This document shows positions 7,171-16,664 of a DNA stretch of 19,390 nucleotides, piece after piece. Source of the DNA: Methylophilaceae bacterium UBA6140. GTDB lineage: Bacteria; Pseudomonadota; Gammaproteobacteria; Burkholderiales; Methylophilaceae. A model generated the notes under the pieces. The model saw only the letters and a program-made list of their open reading frames with translations, was not told the origin of the DNA and made no database searches. The position numbers and the translations under genes are program-made. Numbering within the stretch: position 1 is the stretch's first letter; every line of letters starts with the position of its first letter. The stretch lies in the NCBI GenBank assembly GCA_002423265.1, contig DIVE01000036.1, positions 4,341-23,730 of the forward strand. The letters run 5' to 3'.

Positions 7171-7947
7171 ATGCTTGTAGATTCGCACTGCCATCTTAAT
7201 TTCCCTGAGTTTGTTCACAACATGCCCGATGTCAGAAGGGCAATGGATGAGCATCAGGTCGCTTATGCCTTGTGCATATCGGTCAATTTGCGCGAGTACC
7301 CGCAGGTGCTGGCCGTCGCAGAAGCCTACGAAAACTTTTATGCCACTGTAGGGGTGCACCCTGATTACGAAAACGAGCCGCAGCTCACAGTTGAGCAGCT
7401 GGTCACATTGGCCGCCAACCCGAAAGTCATCGGGATAGGGGAGACCGGTCTGGATTATTTTCGTTTGACCGGGGATCTCGAGTGGCAGCGGGAGCGTTTC
7501 CGCACTCATATCCGCGCCGCAATCGCAGCCGGCAAGCCGCTGATCATTCACACCCGTTCGGCAGCTGAAGATACCCTGCGCATCATGCGTGAAGAGGGCG
7601 CAGAGAAAATCGGCGGCGTCATGCACTGCTTCACCGAAAGCCTGGATGTTGCAGAGCAGGCGATCAAAATGGGTTTCTATATTTCCTTCTCGGGCATCGT
7701 CACTTTCAAAAATGCAACCGCATTGAAAGAAGTCGCAAAACGAGTCCCGCTCGACCGCATACTGGTGGAGACCGACTCGCCCTATCTGGCGCCTGTGCCT
7801 TATCGCGGCAAAACCAACCAGCCGGCTTATGTGAAATATGTCGCACAGGAAATCGCCAGCCTGCGCGGCATAACTGAGCAGGAAGTCGCCACTGCGACCA
7901 CTGAAAACTTCTTCCGCCTGTTCAAGCACGCTCGAAAATGCAGCTGA
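7171..7947 (+). CDS. tatD: TatD-family metal-dependent hydrolase (YcfH/TatD-type DNase)
   Basis: A 258-residue TIM-barrel hydrolase of the TatD family, whose members are metal-dependent DNases and exonucleases. The metal ligands are all in place: H6 and H8 in 'DSHCHL', E91 in 'IGETGLDY', H127 in 'LIIHTR', H152 in 'MHCF' and D202 in 'ETDSPYLAP'. Family length is about 260, so the gene is complete. The paralogue most often next to holB-pilZ is the YcfH type, so the symbol is by family rather than by proven orthology. No strong ribosome site precedes the ATG. Its last 10 bases overlap the next gene, which suggests coupled translation. Confidence 0.88.
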   Translation: MLVDSHCHLNFPEFVHNMPDVRRAMDEHQVAYALCISVNLREYPQVLAVAEAYENFYATVGVHPDYENEPQLTVEQLVTLAANPKVIGIGETGLDYFRLTGDLEWQRERFRTHIRAAIAAGKPLIIHTRSAAEDTLRIMREEGAEKIGGVMHCFTESLDVAEQAIKMGFYISFSGIVTFKNATALKEVAKRVPLDRILVETDSPYLAPVPYRGKTNQPAYVKYVAQEIASLRGITEQEVATATTENFFRLFKHARKCS

Positions 7948-8699
7948 TCATGCTAGGTGCAGGCTCCAGTGCCGGCACTCCCGTCATTGGCTGTAGTTGT
8001 CGTACCTGTACCTCTGCTGATAGCCGCAATCAGAGAACCCGCTGTTCATCGGCCATCAGATTGCCGGATGGGAAAACCATCCTGATCGACACCGGCCCGG
8101 ACTTGCGCCAGCAAGCCTTACGCGAAAACCTGAAAAGGGTGGATGCAGTCCTCTATACACACACGCATGCAGACCATCTTCATGGCATTGATGATTTGCG
8201 CGCCTACTGTCAGATACAGCGCCAGCAGATACCGCTTTACGGAAATCCGGATACGGTACGGCATATCATCAACAAGTTTCCCTATGTTCTGAGAGAGCCA
8301 GCTGATTTCTGGGATCTGCCGGTACTGGCCGTACATGCGGTGGAACAGCCATTTATGCTGTTTGGTGCCCAGATCACCCCGATACCCGTTAAACATGGCA
8401 ATAGCGACATTTTGGGCTACCGGATTGGCAATCTGGCATATATCACTGATGTTTCATCCATTCCTGACAGCTCGCTGGCGCTACTGCAGGGACTGGAAGT
8501 ACTTTTGCTCGACTGTCTCAGATTCAAACCACATCCTACTCACGTCAACCTGGAACAAAGTCTTGTATATGCCGGTCTGATCAACGCGCGTCAGACTTAT
8601 CTGATCCATATGACACATGAGATTGAATACACAGAGGTCAGTCAACGACTACCATCGGCAGTACGTTTGGGTTACGACGGCTTGAGAATCAATGTGTGA
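7938..8699 (+). CDS. PhnP-like MBL-fold metallo-hydrolase
   Basis: A 253-residue metallo-beta-lactamase-fold hydrolase. The dinuclear metal site is visible as HTHADH (75-80), H153, D171 and H224. A second zinc site like that of PhnP is suggested by 'GCSCRTC' (C19, C21, C24) together with H227. PhnP is a cyclic ribose-phosphate phosphodiesterase of the C-P lyase pathway, but no phn genes are near. The cellular substrate is therefore open: a cyclic phosphodiester, possibly from RNA or nucleotide turnover, is plausible. The gene overlaps tatD by 10 bases, and such tatD-MBL pairs recur in betaproteobacteria as I recall, so a joint nucleic-acid degradation role is an inference. Confidence 0.85.
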   Translation: MQLIMLGAGSSAGTPVIGCSCRTCTSADSRNQRTRCSSAIRLPDGKTILIDTGPDLRQQALRENLKRVDAVLYTHTHADHLHGIDDLRAYCQIQRQQIPLYGNPDTVRHIINKFPYVLREPADFWDLPVLAVHAVEQPFMLFGAQITPIPVKHGNSDILGYRIGNLAYITDVSSIPDSSLALLQGLEVLLLDCLRFKPHPTHVNLEQSLVYAGLINARQTYLIHMTHEIEYTEVSQRLPSAVRLGYDGLRINV

Positions 8700-8793
8700 T
8701 CCAGTCACGCTGAGTGGAATGCACGCCGTCAACAAAAGTGCGATAATCCGGCAGACAAGTTTTTGATCGATTAACAGAAGTTAGGACAAATAT

Positions 8794-9201
8794 ATGCAAT
8801 TCAGTAAAAAAGCCTGTATTTCACTGGCCGTGATTGGATCCATACTCATGGTTGCCCCGGCCATTGCTGACACCAGCAAGACCGCAACACAACAGACCAA
8901 AGCCCAAAAGACTTACACGGAAGACGAGTTTCTCAATACTTTCAGCGGCAAGTCGCGCAAGGATATCGCCGCTCAGCTGGGGCAACCCCTTAAGAAAGAG
9001 CAGGGTGTTAAACCCTCAGGTGCAAATGCTGCAATTGCGCAGCTGGGCCAGAAGCCTGGTGACACATCCAAGCCGGTTAACGTCGAAATGTGGTATTACT
9101 CAAACATTGTGCGTTACGACGCCAAGCGCACCTACAAACAGACTGAGCTGACCTTTGTAAATGACCGTGTCATGAATATTACATTCTTCAACAACAGATA
9201 A
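8794..9201 (+). CDS. Small exported protein, possibly BamE/SmpA-like fold
   Basis: A 135-residue protein with a classic Sec signal peptide: lysines at 5-6, a hydrophobic core at about 8-21 and a probable cut after APAIA at residue 25. No lipobox is present, so it should be a soluble periplasmic protein. After a Thr/Gln/Lys-rich linker comes 'SRKDIAAQLGQP', and then 'EMWYYSN...LTFVNDRVMNITFF' at the C-terminus. This helix, then W-Y, then beta-strand V-F-x-D/N-x-V pattern recalls the BamE/SmpA/OmlA fold. I do not recognise the family. The ATG has AGGA at 8783-8786, 7 bases upstream. It is monocistronic or at the operon end, with a strong terminator 20 bases after the stop. Confidence 0.75.
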   Translation: MQFSKKACISLAVIGSILMVAPAIADTSKTATQQTKAQKTYTEDEFLNTFSGKSRKDIAAQLGQPLKKEQGVKPSGANAAIAQLGQKPGDTSKPVNVEMWYYSNIVRYDAKRTYKQTELTFVNDRVMNITFFNNR

Positions 9202-9220
9202 ATAACAGCCGATTAAAAAG

Positions 9221-9238
9221 GCCGGGGACACCCCCGGC
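9221..9238. terminator. Bidirectional intrinsic terminator
   Basis: GCCGGGG (9221-9227), a 4-base loop and CCCCGGC (9232-9238) form a perfect 7-bp stem. ATTTTAGTTT follows on the plus strand. On the minus strand the hairpin is followed by CTTTTT, the better U-tract. It lies between two converging genes, so it can end transcription from both sides. Confidence 0.9.
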
Positions 9239-9264
9239 ATTTTAGTTTAATAGTTTTAACTTCG

Positions 9265-9280
9265 CATAATGTATATTATG
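9265..9280. repeat. AT-rich inverted repeat in the convergent gap
   Basis: CATAAT, a GTAT loop and ATTATG form a perfect 6-bp dyad, between the terminator and the 3' end of the minus-strand membrane-protein gene. It is weak as a hairpin and may just be AT-rich spacer. Confidence 0.3.
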
Positions 9281-9310
9281 TAAAATAAACATTGCGCTGA
9301 CTCATGGCGG

Positions 9311-9985
9311 TCAGGGTTTGTTTGTTTTGTCGAACTTGCTAATCACCTTGGCAGCCCAATCCCTTCCCCCGAGACCGAATGCAATTGCAAGTGCAAGAAA
9401 TACGGCGCCAAAAACGATCACAAATAGAGCCGTCAGTAATTGTGTGCCTATATCCAATTGTTCAAGCGCGACAAACAAGGCGAATATCTGAATCGCATAT
9501 TCTGCCGTAGTGCTGATGCCAAGCGCCCCTTCGAACTTTATGCCGTTGAGCCAGGCAAAAATGAGCCGGTTAACGAATCTCGCGAGCAAGGTGCCGAAAA
9601 TAAGGATAAGTATCGCGACAATGATCTTGGGAAGATAATTGGCCAGTGAATTGAGCATGCCGGCTACTTCAGTCAGGCCGAGGGAATTTGCGCCTGTAAT
9701 GACGAACAGCAGAATGACCAGCCAGTACACCACCATGCTGATGACGCTGCTGAGGCTTAAATCCACGCCGCTGTGGCTAAGAAAGTGTTCAAGGCCTGAC
9801 CGGTCTGCGAATTGGTCGAATCGCAACAACCCAAGCAGGCGTTTGACGAGGAAGCAAGCCACTTTGGCGCATACCCAGCCAAAGAAAAGTATCACGATTA
9901 CCGCCAGTAGTTTAGGGAAGAATGTGGCCACCTGCCCCCAGAATTCATTCAAAGACATCAGAAAAATATCGATCTGGTTTTGCAT
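9311..9985 (-). CDS. Small membrane protein with MscS-type conserved TM-helix repeats
   Basis: A 224-residue, very hydrophobic inner-membrane protein with about five predicted transmembrane segments. Two internally similar stretches, 'FFPKLLAVIVILFFGWVCAK' (22-41) and 'YLPKIIVAILILIFGTLLAR' (117-136), are the 'conserved TM helix' repeat found in small MscS-related proteins such as CmpX. The beta domain and pore helix of a full MscS channel are absent, so it should not be called a mechanosensitive channel outright. The ATG at 9985 has a perfect AGGAGG (9991-9996) 5 bases upstream. It is a single gene between the convergent terminator and an AT-rich gap. A role in envelope stress or osmotic response is inference. 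Confidence 0.8.
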   Translation of the reverse strand: MQNQIDIFLMSLNEFWGQVATFFPKLLAVIVILFFGWVCAKVACFLVKRLLGLLRFDQFADRSGLEHFLSHSGVDLSLSSVISMVVYWLVILLFVITGANSLGLTEVAGMLNSLANYLPKIIVAILILIFGTLLARFVNRLIFAWLNGIKFEGALGISTTAEYAIQIFALFVALEQLDIGTQLLTALFVIVFGAVFLALAIAFGLGGRDWAAKVISKFDKTNKP

Positions 9986-10098
9986 TGCGCCCTCCTTTTG
10001 ATTTTTTAACTCTGAGATTTACATGGATGCCGACTAATTACAGGCTTGATGGATGGCCTGATTTTCCCTTATATCCGCTGTGCAGGCAATCAAGATGG

Positions 10099-10116
10099 CC
10101 ACTTTATTTAAAGTGG
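10099..10116. repeat. Hairpin in the gap between doxX-like and TM-repeat genes
   Basis: CCACTTT, an ATTT loop and AAAGTGG form a perfect 7-bp stem. It sits downstream of the DoxX-family gene in its transcription direction (minus), where a terminator is expected. However, the following minus-strand bases (CCATCTTGATT) lack a U-tract, so termination is uncertain. It could also be an operator for the TM-repeat gene. Confidence 0.45.
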
Positions 10117-10143
10117 TTTGTACATAAATAATATATCTAATTG

Positions 10144-10161
10144 TTATTTATATATAAATAA
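10144..10161. repeat. 18-base perfect AT palindrome
   Basis: TTATTTATA followed by its complement TATAAATAA, within an AT-rich tract of about 50 bases (10118-10170) just after the DoxX-family gene. It is made only of A and T. It could be a melting or bending element, or a binding site for an AT-preferring protein. Confidence 0.4.
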
Positions 10162-10168
10162 TTTTATA

Positions 10169-10669
10169 TCATTGAAATTTTCTGTGAATGACTGCATCAA
10201 TACTGAGCTTTCCAGCGCCCGAAAACAGCAGGGGCAGAAACATCACAAGAAAAATCAGCGGTAGCTTGTAGTTACCCAAACCATCGCCCTTTTCATCCAA
10301 TATGCGGTAGCCGGTGAGCAAGTCGCCAAGCGTGTTCCATTCAGCCGGCCAATGTACCGCAGCAATAGCTACCATTGTCAGTATCATCAGCGATAGGCTG
10401 AAGAACCTGGTCGCAAGTCCAAGAACCAGTGCTGCCGCGCCTATCAACTCAAACCAGGTTGCAATCTGCCAGCTGAGTTCCGGCGGGAGCAAATTGAATG
10501 GAAACGGAAATGCGACTTGATCGAACCAATTGAACCCCGTGAGCTTGGCGTACCCTGCTTCACCAAACTCCCATGCCAGCACCAATCGCAACAATAAGGG
10601 CGGTATGACGGATGCGTATCTGTCGAGTGCGCCTGTCAGGTGAAAGTAAGTCTGTGTCATGTTGGCCAT
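10169..10669 (-). CDS. DoxX-family membrane protein
   Basis: A 166-residue membrane protein with four hydrophobic segments (about 22-38, 70-87, 91-107 and 135-152). The early segment '[21 protein letters not shown]' is typical of the DoxX/DoxD-like family, and '[15 protein letters not shown]' (74-88) supports it. Members are poorly characterised; several are linked to quinone-related redox reactions or oxidative stress. The start at 10669 is chosen over an upstream ATG at 10693, because GGGAGGA (10673-10679) lies just before it, inside the longer frame. It follows msrQ on the same strand after 77 bases. A functional tie to MsrPQ is possible but unproven. Precise activity is unknown. Confidence 0.82.
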   Translation of the reverse strand: MANMTQTYFHLTGALDRYASVIPPLLLRLVLAWEFGEAGYAKLTGFNWFDQVAFPFPFNLLPPELSWQIATWFELIGAAALVLGLATRFFSLSLMILTMVAIAAVHWPAEWNTLGDLLTGYRILDEKGDGLGNYKLPLIFLVMFLPLLFSGAGKLSIDAVIHRKFQ

Positions 10670-10672
10670 ATA

Positions 10673-10679
10673 TCCTCCC
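10673..10679 (-). promoter_or_regulatory. Ribosome binding site that sets the doxX-like start
   Basis: GGGAGGA on the minus strand, ending 3 bases before the ATG at 10669. It would be coding sequence if the upstream ATG at 10693 were used, which favours the shorter protein. Confidence 0.7.
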
Positions 10680-10746
10680 ATTAGCGTGAACATTTGTTAT
10701 TTGTATGTGTTTGTCGGTCTGGGAGAGACAACATTACAAGCTTTGA

Positions 10747-11397
10747 TCAGGCGCTGCTGTTGTGCGCCTGTATTTTTGATGTTGTTTGTGTTTTGAGCTG
10801 TTTTCTGCCAGCGTATAAAACCCTGACCCCCAGCAGCAGCAACAGCACTACCGCATAAAACAGCGGTTCGCGTATATCCTTTTTTACCAGCCACCAGAAA
10901 TGTAATACCGCCAGGATCGCAATCGGATACACCATTCTGTGCAGTAGTTTCCAGCGGCCGCCAAGGCGCCGCATCATGGTATTGCTGGATGTCAGCGCCA
11001 GCGGAACGGCAAGAACGAACGCGAGGAAGCCGACGAGGACGTAAGGGTGCTTGATGATATGTTTGCTGATTTCGCTCCAGTCAAACCAGTGGTCAAGCCA
11101 GAGATAGCTTGTGAAATGCAGGCAGGCATAAAAGAACATGAACAGCCCGGCCATTCTCCGCAGCTGAATCGGCCATGCAATACCGGTCAGCAGACGAATC
11201 GGTGTCAATGCCAGCGCAATCAGCAGCATGACTAGCGCCCAGGTACCGGTCGAGCGCTCAATAAACTCGATAGGATTGGCCCCCAGAGATTCTGTCGCGC
11301 CCAGCCATATCAGCCGCGCCAGCGGCATCAACGCCAACAGGAACAGTAGAAACCTGATCCGTGTCAGCTGCGATTTATCTGGCTGTCGGAAAAACAT
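10747..11397 (-). CDS. msrQ: MsrQ, haem-binding membrane subunit of the MsrPQ system
   Basis: A 216-residue inner-membrane b-type cytochrome (formerly YedZ), with about six transmembrane helices. It passes electrons from the quinone pool to the periplasmic reductase MsrP. Histidines H94 ('ACLHF'), H153 ('LLHRMVYP') and H166 ('VLHFWWL') correspond to the haem-ligand positions of the E. coli protein. The ferric-reductase-like core 'RRLGGRWKLLHRMVY' (143-157) is well kept. The ATG is 11 bases after the msrP stop with no Shine-Dalgarno sequence of its own, so translational coupling to msrP is likely. A charged tail (198-216) faces the cytoplasm. Confidence 0.94.
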   Translation of the reverse strand: MFFRQPDKSQLTRIRFLLFLLALMPLARLIWLGATESLGANPIEFIERSTGTWALVMLLIALALTPIRLLTGIAWPIQLRRMAGLFMFFYACLHFTSYLWLDHWFDWSEISKHIIKHPYVLVGFLAFVLAVPLALTSSNTMMRRLGGRWKLLHRMVYPIAILAVLHFWWLVKKDIREPLFYAVVLLLLLGVRVLYAGRKQLKTQTTSKIQAHNSSA

Positions 11398-11408
11398 CGG
11401 CTGGGCGG

Positions 11409-12377
11409 CTAGAAGTTTTTGCGCAAATCCATGCCGGCATAAAGCTGCCCTACTTCGTCAGCGTATCCGTTGAACATGCGGGTTTTAATGCGAGGCGAAA
11501 ACAGGCCGCCGCCAATCCGGCGTTCTGTCGATTGACTCCAGCGCGGATGCTCGACCTCCGGGTTCACATTGGCATAAAAACCATATTCAGAGGGGCCCGC
11601 CTTCATCCATGCGGTCACCGGCATTTTTTCCGTGAATCGCAGGCCGACAATCGATTTCGCGCCTTTGAAGCCGTATTTCCATGGCACCACCAGCCGTATA
11701 GGTGCGCCGTTCTGATTCGGCAACACTTCACCGTAGAGGCCGACCGCCATGATGGTCAAGGGATGCATCGCTTCATCCATGCGCAAGCCTTCCCTGTATG
11801 GCCAATCGAGGATGGGCACACGCACGCCGGGCATGCTTTTCGGGTCTGCGAGCGAAATGAATTCAATGTACCTGGCATTGGCTGTCGGTTCGGCATACTG
11901 AATCAGTTTCGAGAGAGGAAAACCGACCCAGGGGATGACCATGGACCAACCCTCGACACATCGCATTCTGTAAATACGCTCTTCCAGCGGGGCGAGTTTG
12001 AAGATATCCTCAATCGAGATTTTCCTGGGCTTTTTCACTTCCCCTTCGATTGACAGCGTCCAGGGTGTCGGCTTGAACAGCCTGGAATGTACCGCCGGAT
12101 CGCTCTTGCTGGTGCCGAACTCGTAGAAATTGTTGTAGGTGGTAATGTCGTCGTAGCTCGTGAGCTGCTCCTCCTTACCGTATGCAGTTTTGTTGAAGGA
12201 AGCAATTTTTTGACGCGTATTGGCAGCACTGGCCAATGAGGGAACAAACCCGGCTGATGCGATCAGGCCCGCGGCGGCGCCAAATCCCGCCGCCTTGATG
12301 AAGCGGCGACGGTTCTCAAAAATCGCGCGTGGAGTGATTTCCGATGAAAGAATATCCGGCTTTTTACCGATCAGCAT
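11409..12377 (-). CDS. msrP: MsrP, periplasmic molybdopterin methionine sulfoxide reductase
   Basis: A 322-residue molybdoenzyme of the sulfite oxidase fold (formerly YedY) that reduces oxidised methionine in periplasmic proteins. The N-terminus has a twin-arginine signal, RRRFIK at 23-28, followed by an alanine/glycine-rich hydrophobic stretch and a likely cut after SLASA, about residue 51. The molybdenum ligand is C140 in '[15 protein letters not shown]', with '[18 protein letters not shown]' (226-243) as a second signature. The frame is open for another 82 codons upstream, into the nucleotidase gene. The ATG at 12377 is correct because it yields the Tat signal and has AAGGTGG 5 bases before it. 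msrQ follows directly. Confidence 0.95.
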   Translation of the reverse strand: MLIGKKPDILSSEITPRAIFENRRRFIKAAGFGAAAGLIASAGFVPSLASAANTRQKIASFNKTAYGKEEQLTSYDDITTYNNFYEFGTSKSDPAVHSRLFKPTPWTLSIEGEVKKPRKISIEDIFKLAPLEERIYRMRCVEGWSMVIPWVGFPLSKLIQYAEPTANARYIEFISLADPKSMPGVRVPILDWPYREGLRMDEAMHPLTIMAVGLYGEVLPNQNGAPIRLVVPWKYGFKGAKSIVGLRFTEKMPVTAWMKAGPSEYGFYANVNPEVEHPRWSQSTERRIGGGLFSPRIKTRMFNGYADEVGQLYAGMDLRKNF

Positions 12378-12382
12378 GATAG

Positions 12383-12389
12383 CCACCTT
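12383..12389 (-). promoter_or_regulatory. Ribosome binding site that sets the msrP start
   Basis: AAGGTGG on the minus strand, 5 bases before the ATG at 12377. It supports this start over the longer open frame that begins at 12623. Confidence 0.7.
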
Positions 12390-12460
12390 CTCTGCCTGTT
12401 GAACAACGTGATTGACTGACGTTAGTCGCAGATGTGGCAGCCGCCTTACAGCATCGTTGC

Positions 12461-15303
<2,843 letters not shown>

Positions 15304-16644
15304 TCAGGAAAACAAACGTAAAGCGGTGGGACTTCCGGGAATAATCCCGCGTGTGAGCATTTTGGCCTGTATCACCTTCAATTGCTGGCGGATCTTCTCG
15401 ATCTGCGCTTCGTCGAGGATGCGCTGGTGATCGTCGACCAGATTGGCCGTGAGGCTTTTCTCCATCTGCCGTGCGGTCAGAACCATCTGGTTGAATGTCT
15501 CCAGGCAGCTCTTCACGCGCGGGATATCGAGCTGAAATGTAATGCCGTAGATCACGGAAGTGCGCAGCATCTCCGCGCTGAACGGATTGTTGTCGCGGTT
15601 GACCACCGAAAACAATCGCAAACCTTCTTCATTCGTGCAGTGGAAGCCGCCATCCGTTCCGAGCACAAGCCCGTTGGCCTCGGCGAGCCCTCTGAATTTG
15701 GTGCCGGTGAATGGTCCGTTACCGCTCTGCACCAAGTGAAAACCGACCATCTGATCGACGTCGATGCAGAACTGATCCAGTTCATTGGCCATCTGCCAGG
15801 CATCTCCCTCGGGCTGCCAGGTCAGCCCGGCACCGACTCTGGCTGCCATGCGCTCTACTTCGTGCTGAAAACGATTCAGCATGTTCTGCGATACAAAGCC
15901 GGCACGGTCGGCCAGCTGCAAACGACAAGTCGCCATGCTGAAAGCAGTGGCATCCTCTTGCGGCCCGATCAAACGCCAAATTCCCCCGGTGTCAAGCCCA
16001 TGCACAGCCTTGGGTTTGTCGATATCAGCGACGGCCGCCATGAATTCGCGCAGACTGTTGCCGGTGACTGCTTCAGGCAATTCCAGCAGCGCGACCAGAT
16101 CCACCAGCAAGTCATTTTCTGCGCTCAATGCTACAGGAGCGCGCTCAGTGGCTGCCAAAGGTTCCGAAGCTTCAGTGGTTTCCGTTCGCGGCGCTTCTTC
16201 CGCAGCCGGTTCAGAACGGGTGGGCGGTTCAGAACGGTTGGCATTGATGTCTTCTTCAAGTTCGCCGCTGTGTTGTATCGCATGATTTTGTGCATCTACT
16301 GATGCTTCCAATTCCGGCTCGAACCGTTCCGCTTGCGGCACTTCAGATCGCGTGGATACGGGCGATTCCGGCTCGGGTTCGGCCGGTTTGACGCGGGTAA
16401 TAACGACAGCCGTCTCCTCGAACTCGTCCTCCGGTTGCATCGGTCTTTGCGGCTGCGCTTCTTCTTTCAGTATCTTGCCGGGATCGAAATCGAATTCGTC
16501 GTTCAGCAACGCATCGCCTTTGGGCGTGTCGAAACGACGATTGGTCTCGTTTCTGAACTTGCGTTCCTGCCACCAGTTGAATGCGATGACGCCAAAGATA
16601 ATGACGATGCCGAGTACAAGCAAAGCCAGTTGCAAATCATTCAT
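15304..16644 (-). CDS. zipA: Cell division protein ZipA
   Basis: A 446-residue inner-membrane protein that tethers FtsZ to the membrane at the division site. One N-terminal transmembrane helix (about 4-23) is followed by a charged linker rich in Pro, Glu and Thr (about 50-175). The C-terminal FtsZ-binding domain contains 'FCIDVDQMVGFHLV' (292-305), 'YGITFQLDIPRV' (366-377) and 'LVDDHQRILDEAQIEKI' (402-418). The protein is clearly longer than E. coli ZipA (328 residues), partly because of an extra folded-looking stretch at about 178-290. Its place between smc and ligA is the usual one in betaproteobacteria and confirms the name. The start follows the smc stop by 20 bases. Confidence 0.92.
   Translation of the reverse strand: MNDLQLALLVLGIVIIFGVIAFNWWQERKFRNETNRRFDTPKGDALLNDEFDFDPGKILKEEAQPQRPMQPEDEFEETAVVITRVKPAEPEPESPVSTRSEVPQAERFEPELEASVDAQNHAIQHSGELEEDINANRSEPPTRSEPAAEEAPRTETTEASEPLAATERAPVALSAENDLLVDLVALLELPEAVTGNSLREFMAAVADIDKPKAVHGLDTGGIWRLIGPQEDATAFSMATCRLQLADRAGFVSQNMLNRFQHEVERMAARVGAGLTWQPEGDAWQMANELDQFCIDVDQMVGFHLVQSGNGPFTGTKFRGLAEANGLVLGTDGGFHCTNEEGLRLFSVVNRDNNPFSAEMLRTSVIYGITFQLDIPRVKSCLETFNQMVLTARQMEKSLTANLVDDHQRILDEAQIEKIRQQLKVIQAKMLTRGIIPGSPTALRLFS
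16207..16237. repeat. Short tandem direct repeat in the zipA linker
   Basis: The 13-mer CGGTTCAGAACGG occurs at 16207-16219 and again at 16225-16237, an 18-base period that keeps the reading frame. It encodes a repeated Arg-Ser-Glu-Pro in the disordered linker (about residues 137-146). Such in-frame repeats can change the linker length by slippage. Confidence 0.7.
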
Positions 16645-16664
16645 GTTTGTTCCGTCTCCCAGCT

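Noticed and set aside
7150..7929. Open frame of 259 codons on the minus strand opposite tatD
   Set aside because: Shadow of tatD; Cys/His-rich low-similarity translation and no supporting context.
10670..10693. Longer start for the DoxX-family gene at 10693
   Set aside because: The extra codons include the GGGAGGA ribosome site of the start at 10669.
11361..12053. Open frame of 230 codons on the plus strand opposite msrP
   Set aside because: Shadow of a confident gene with no family features and no ribosome site.
15382..16302. Long open frame of 306 codons on the plus strand opposite zipA
   Set aside because: Antisense to a well-supported gene; the translation shows no recognisable domain and the base pattern follows the zipA codons.
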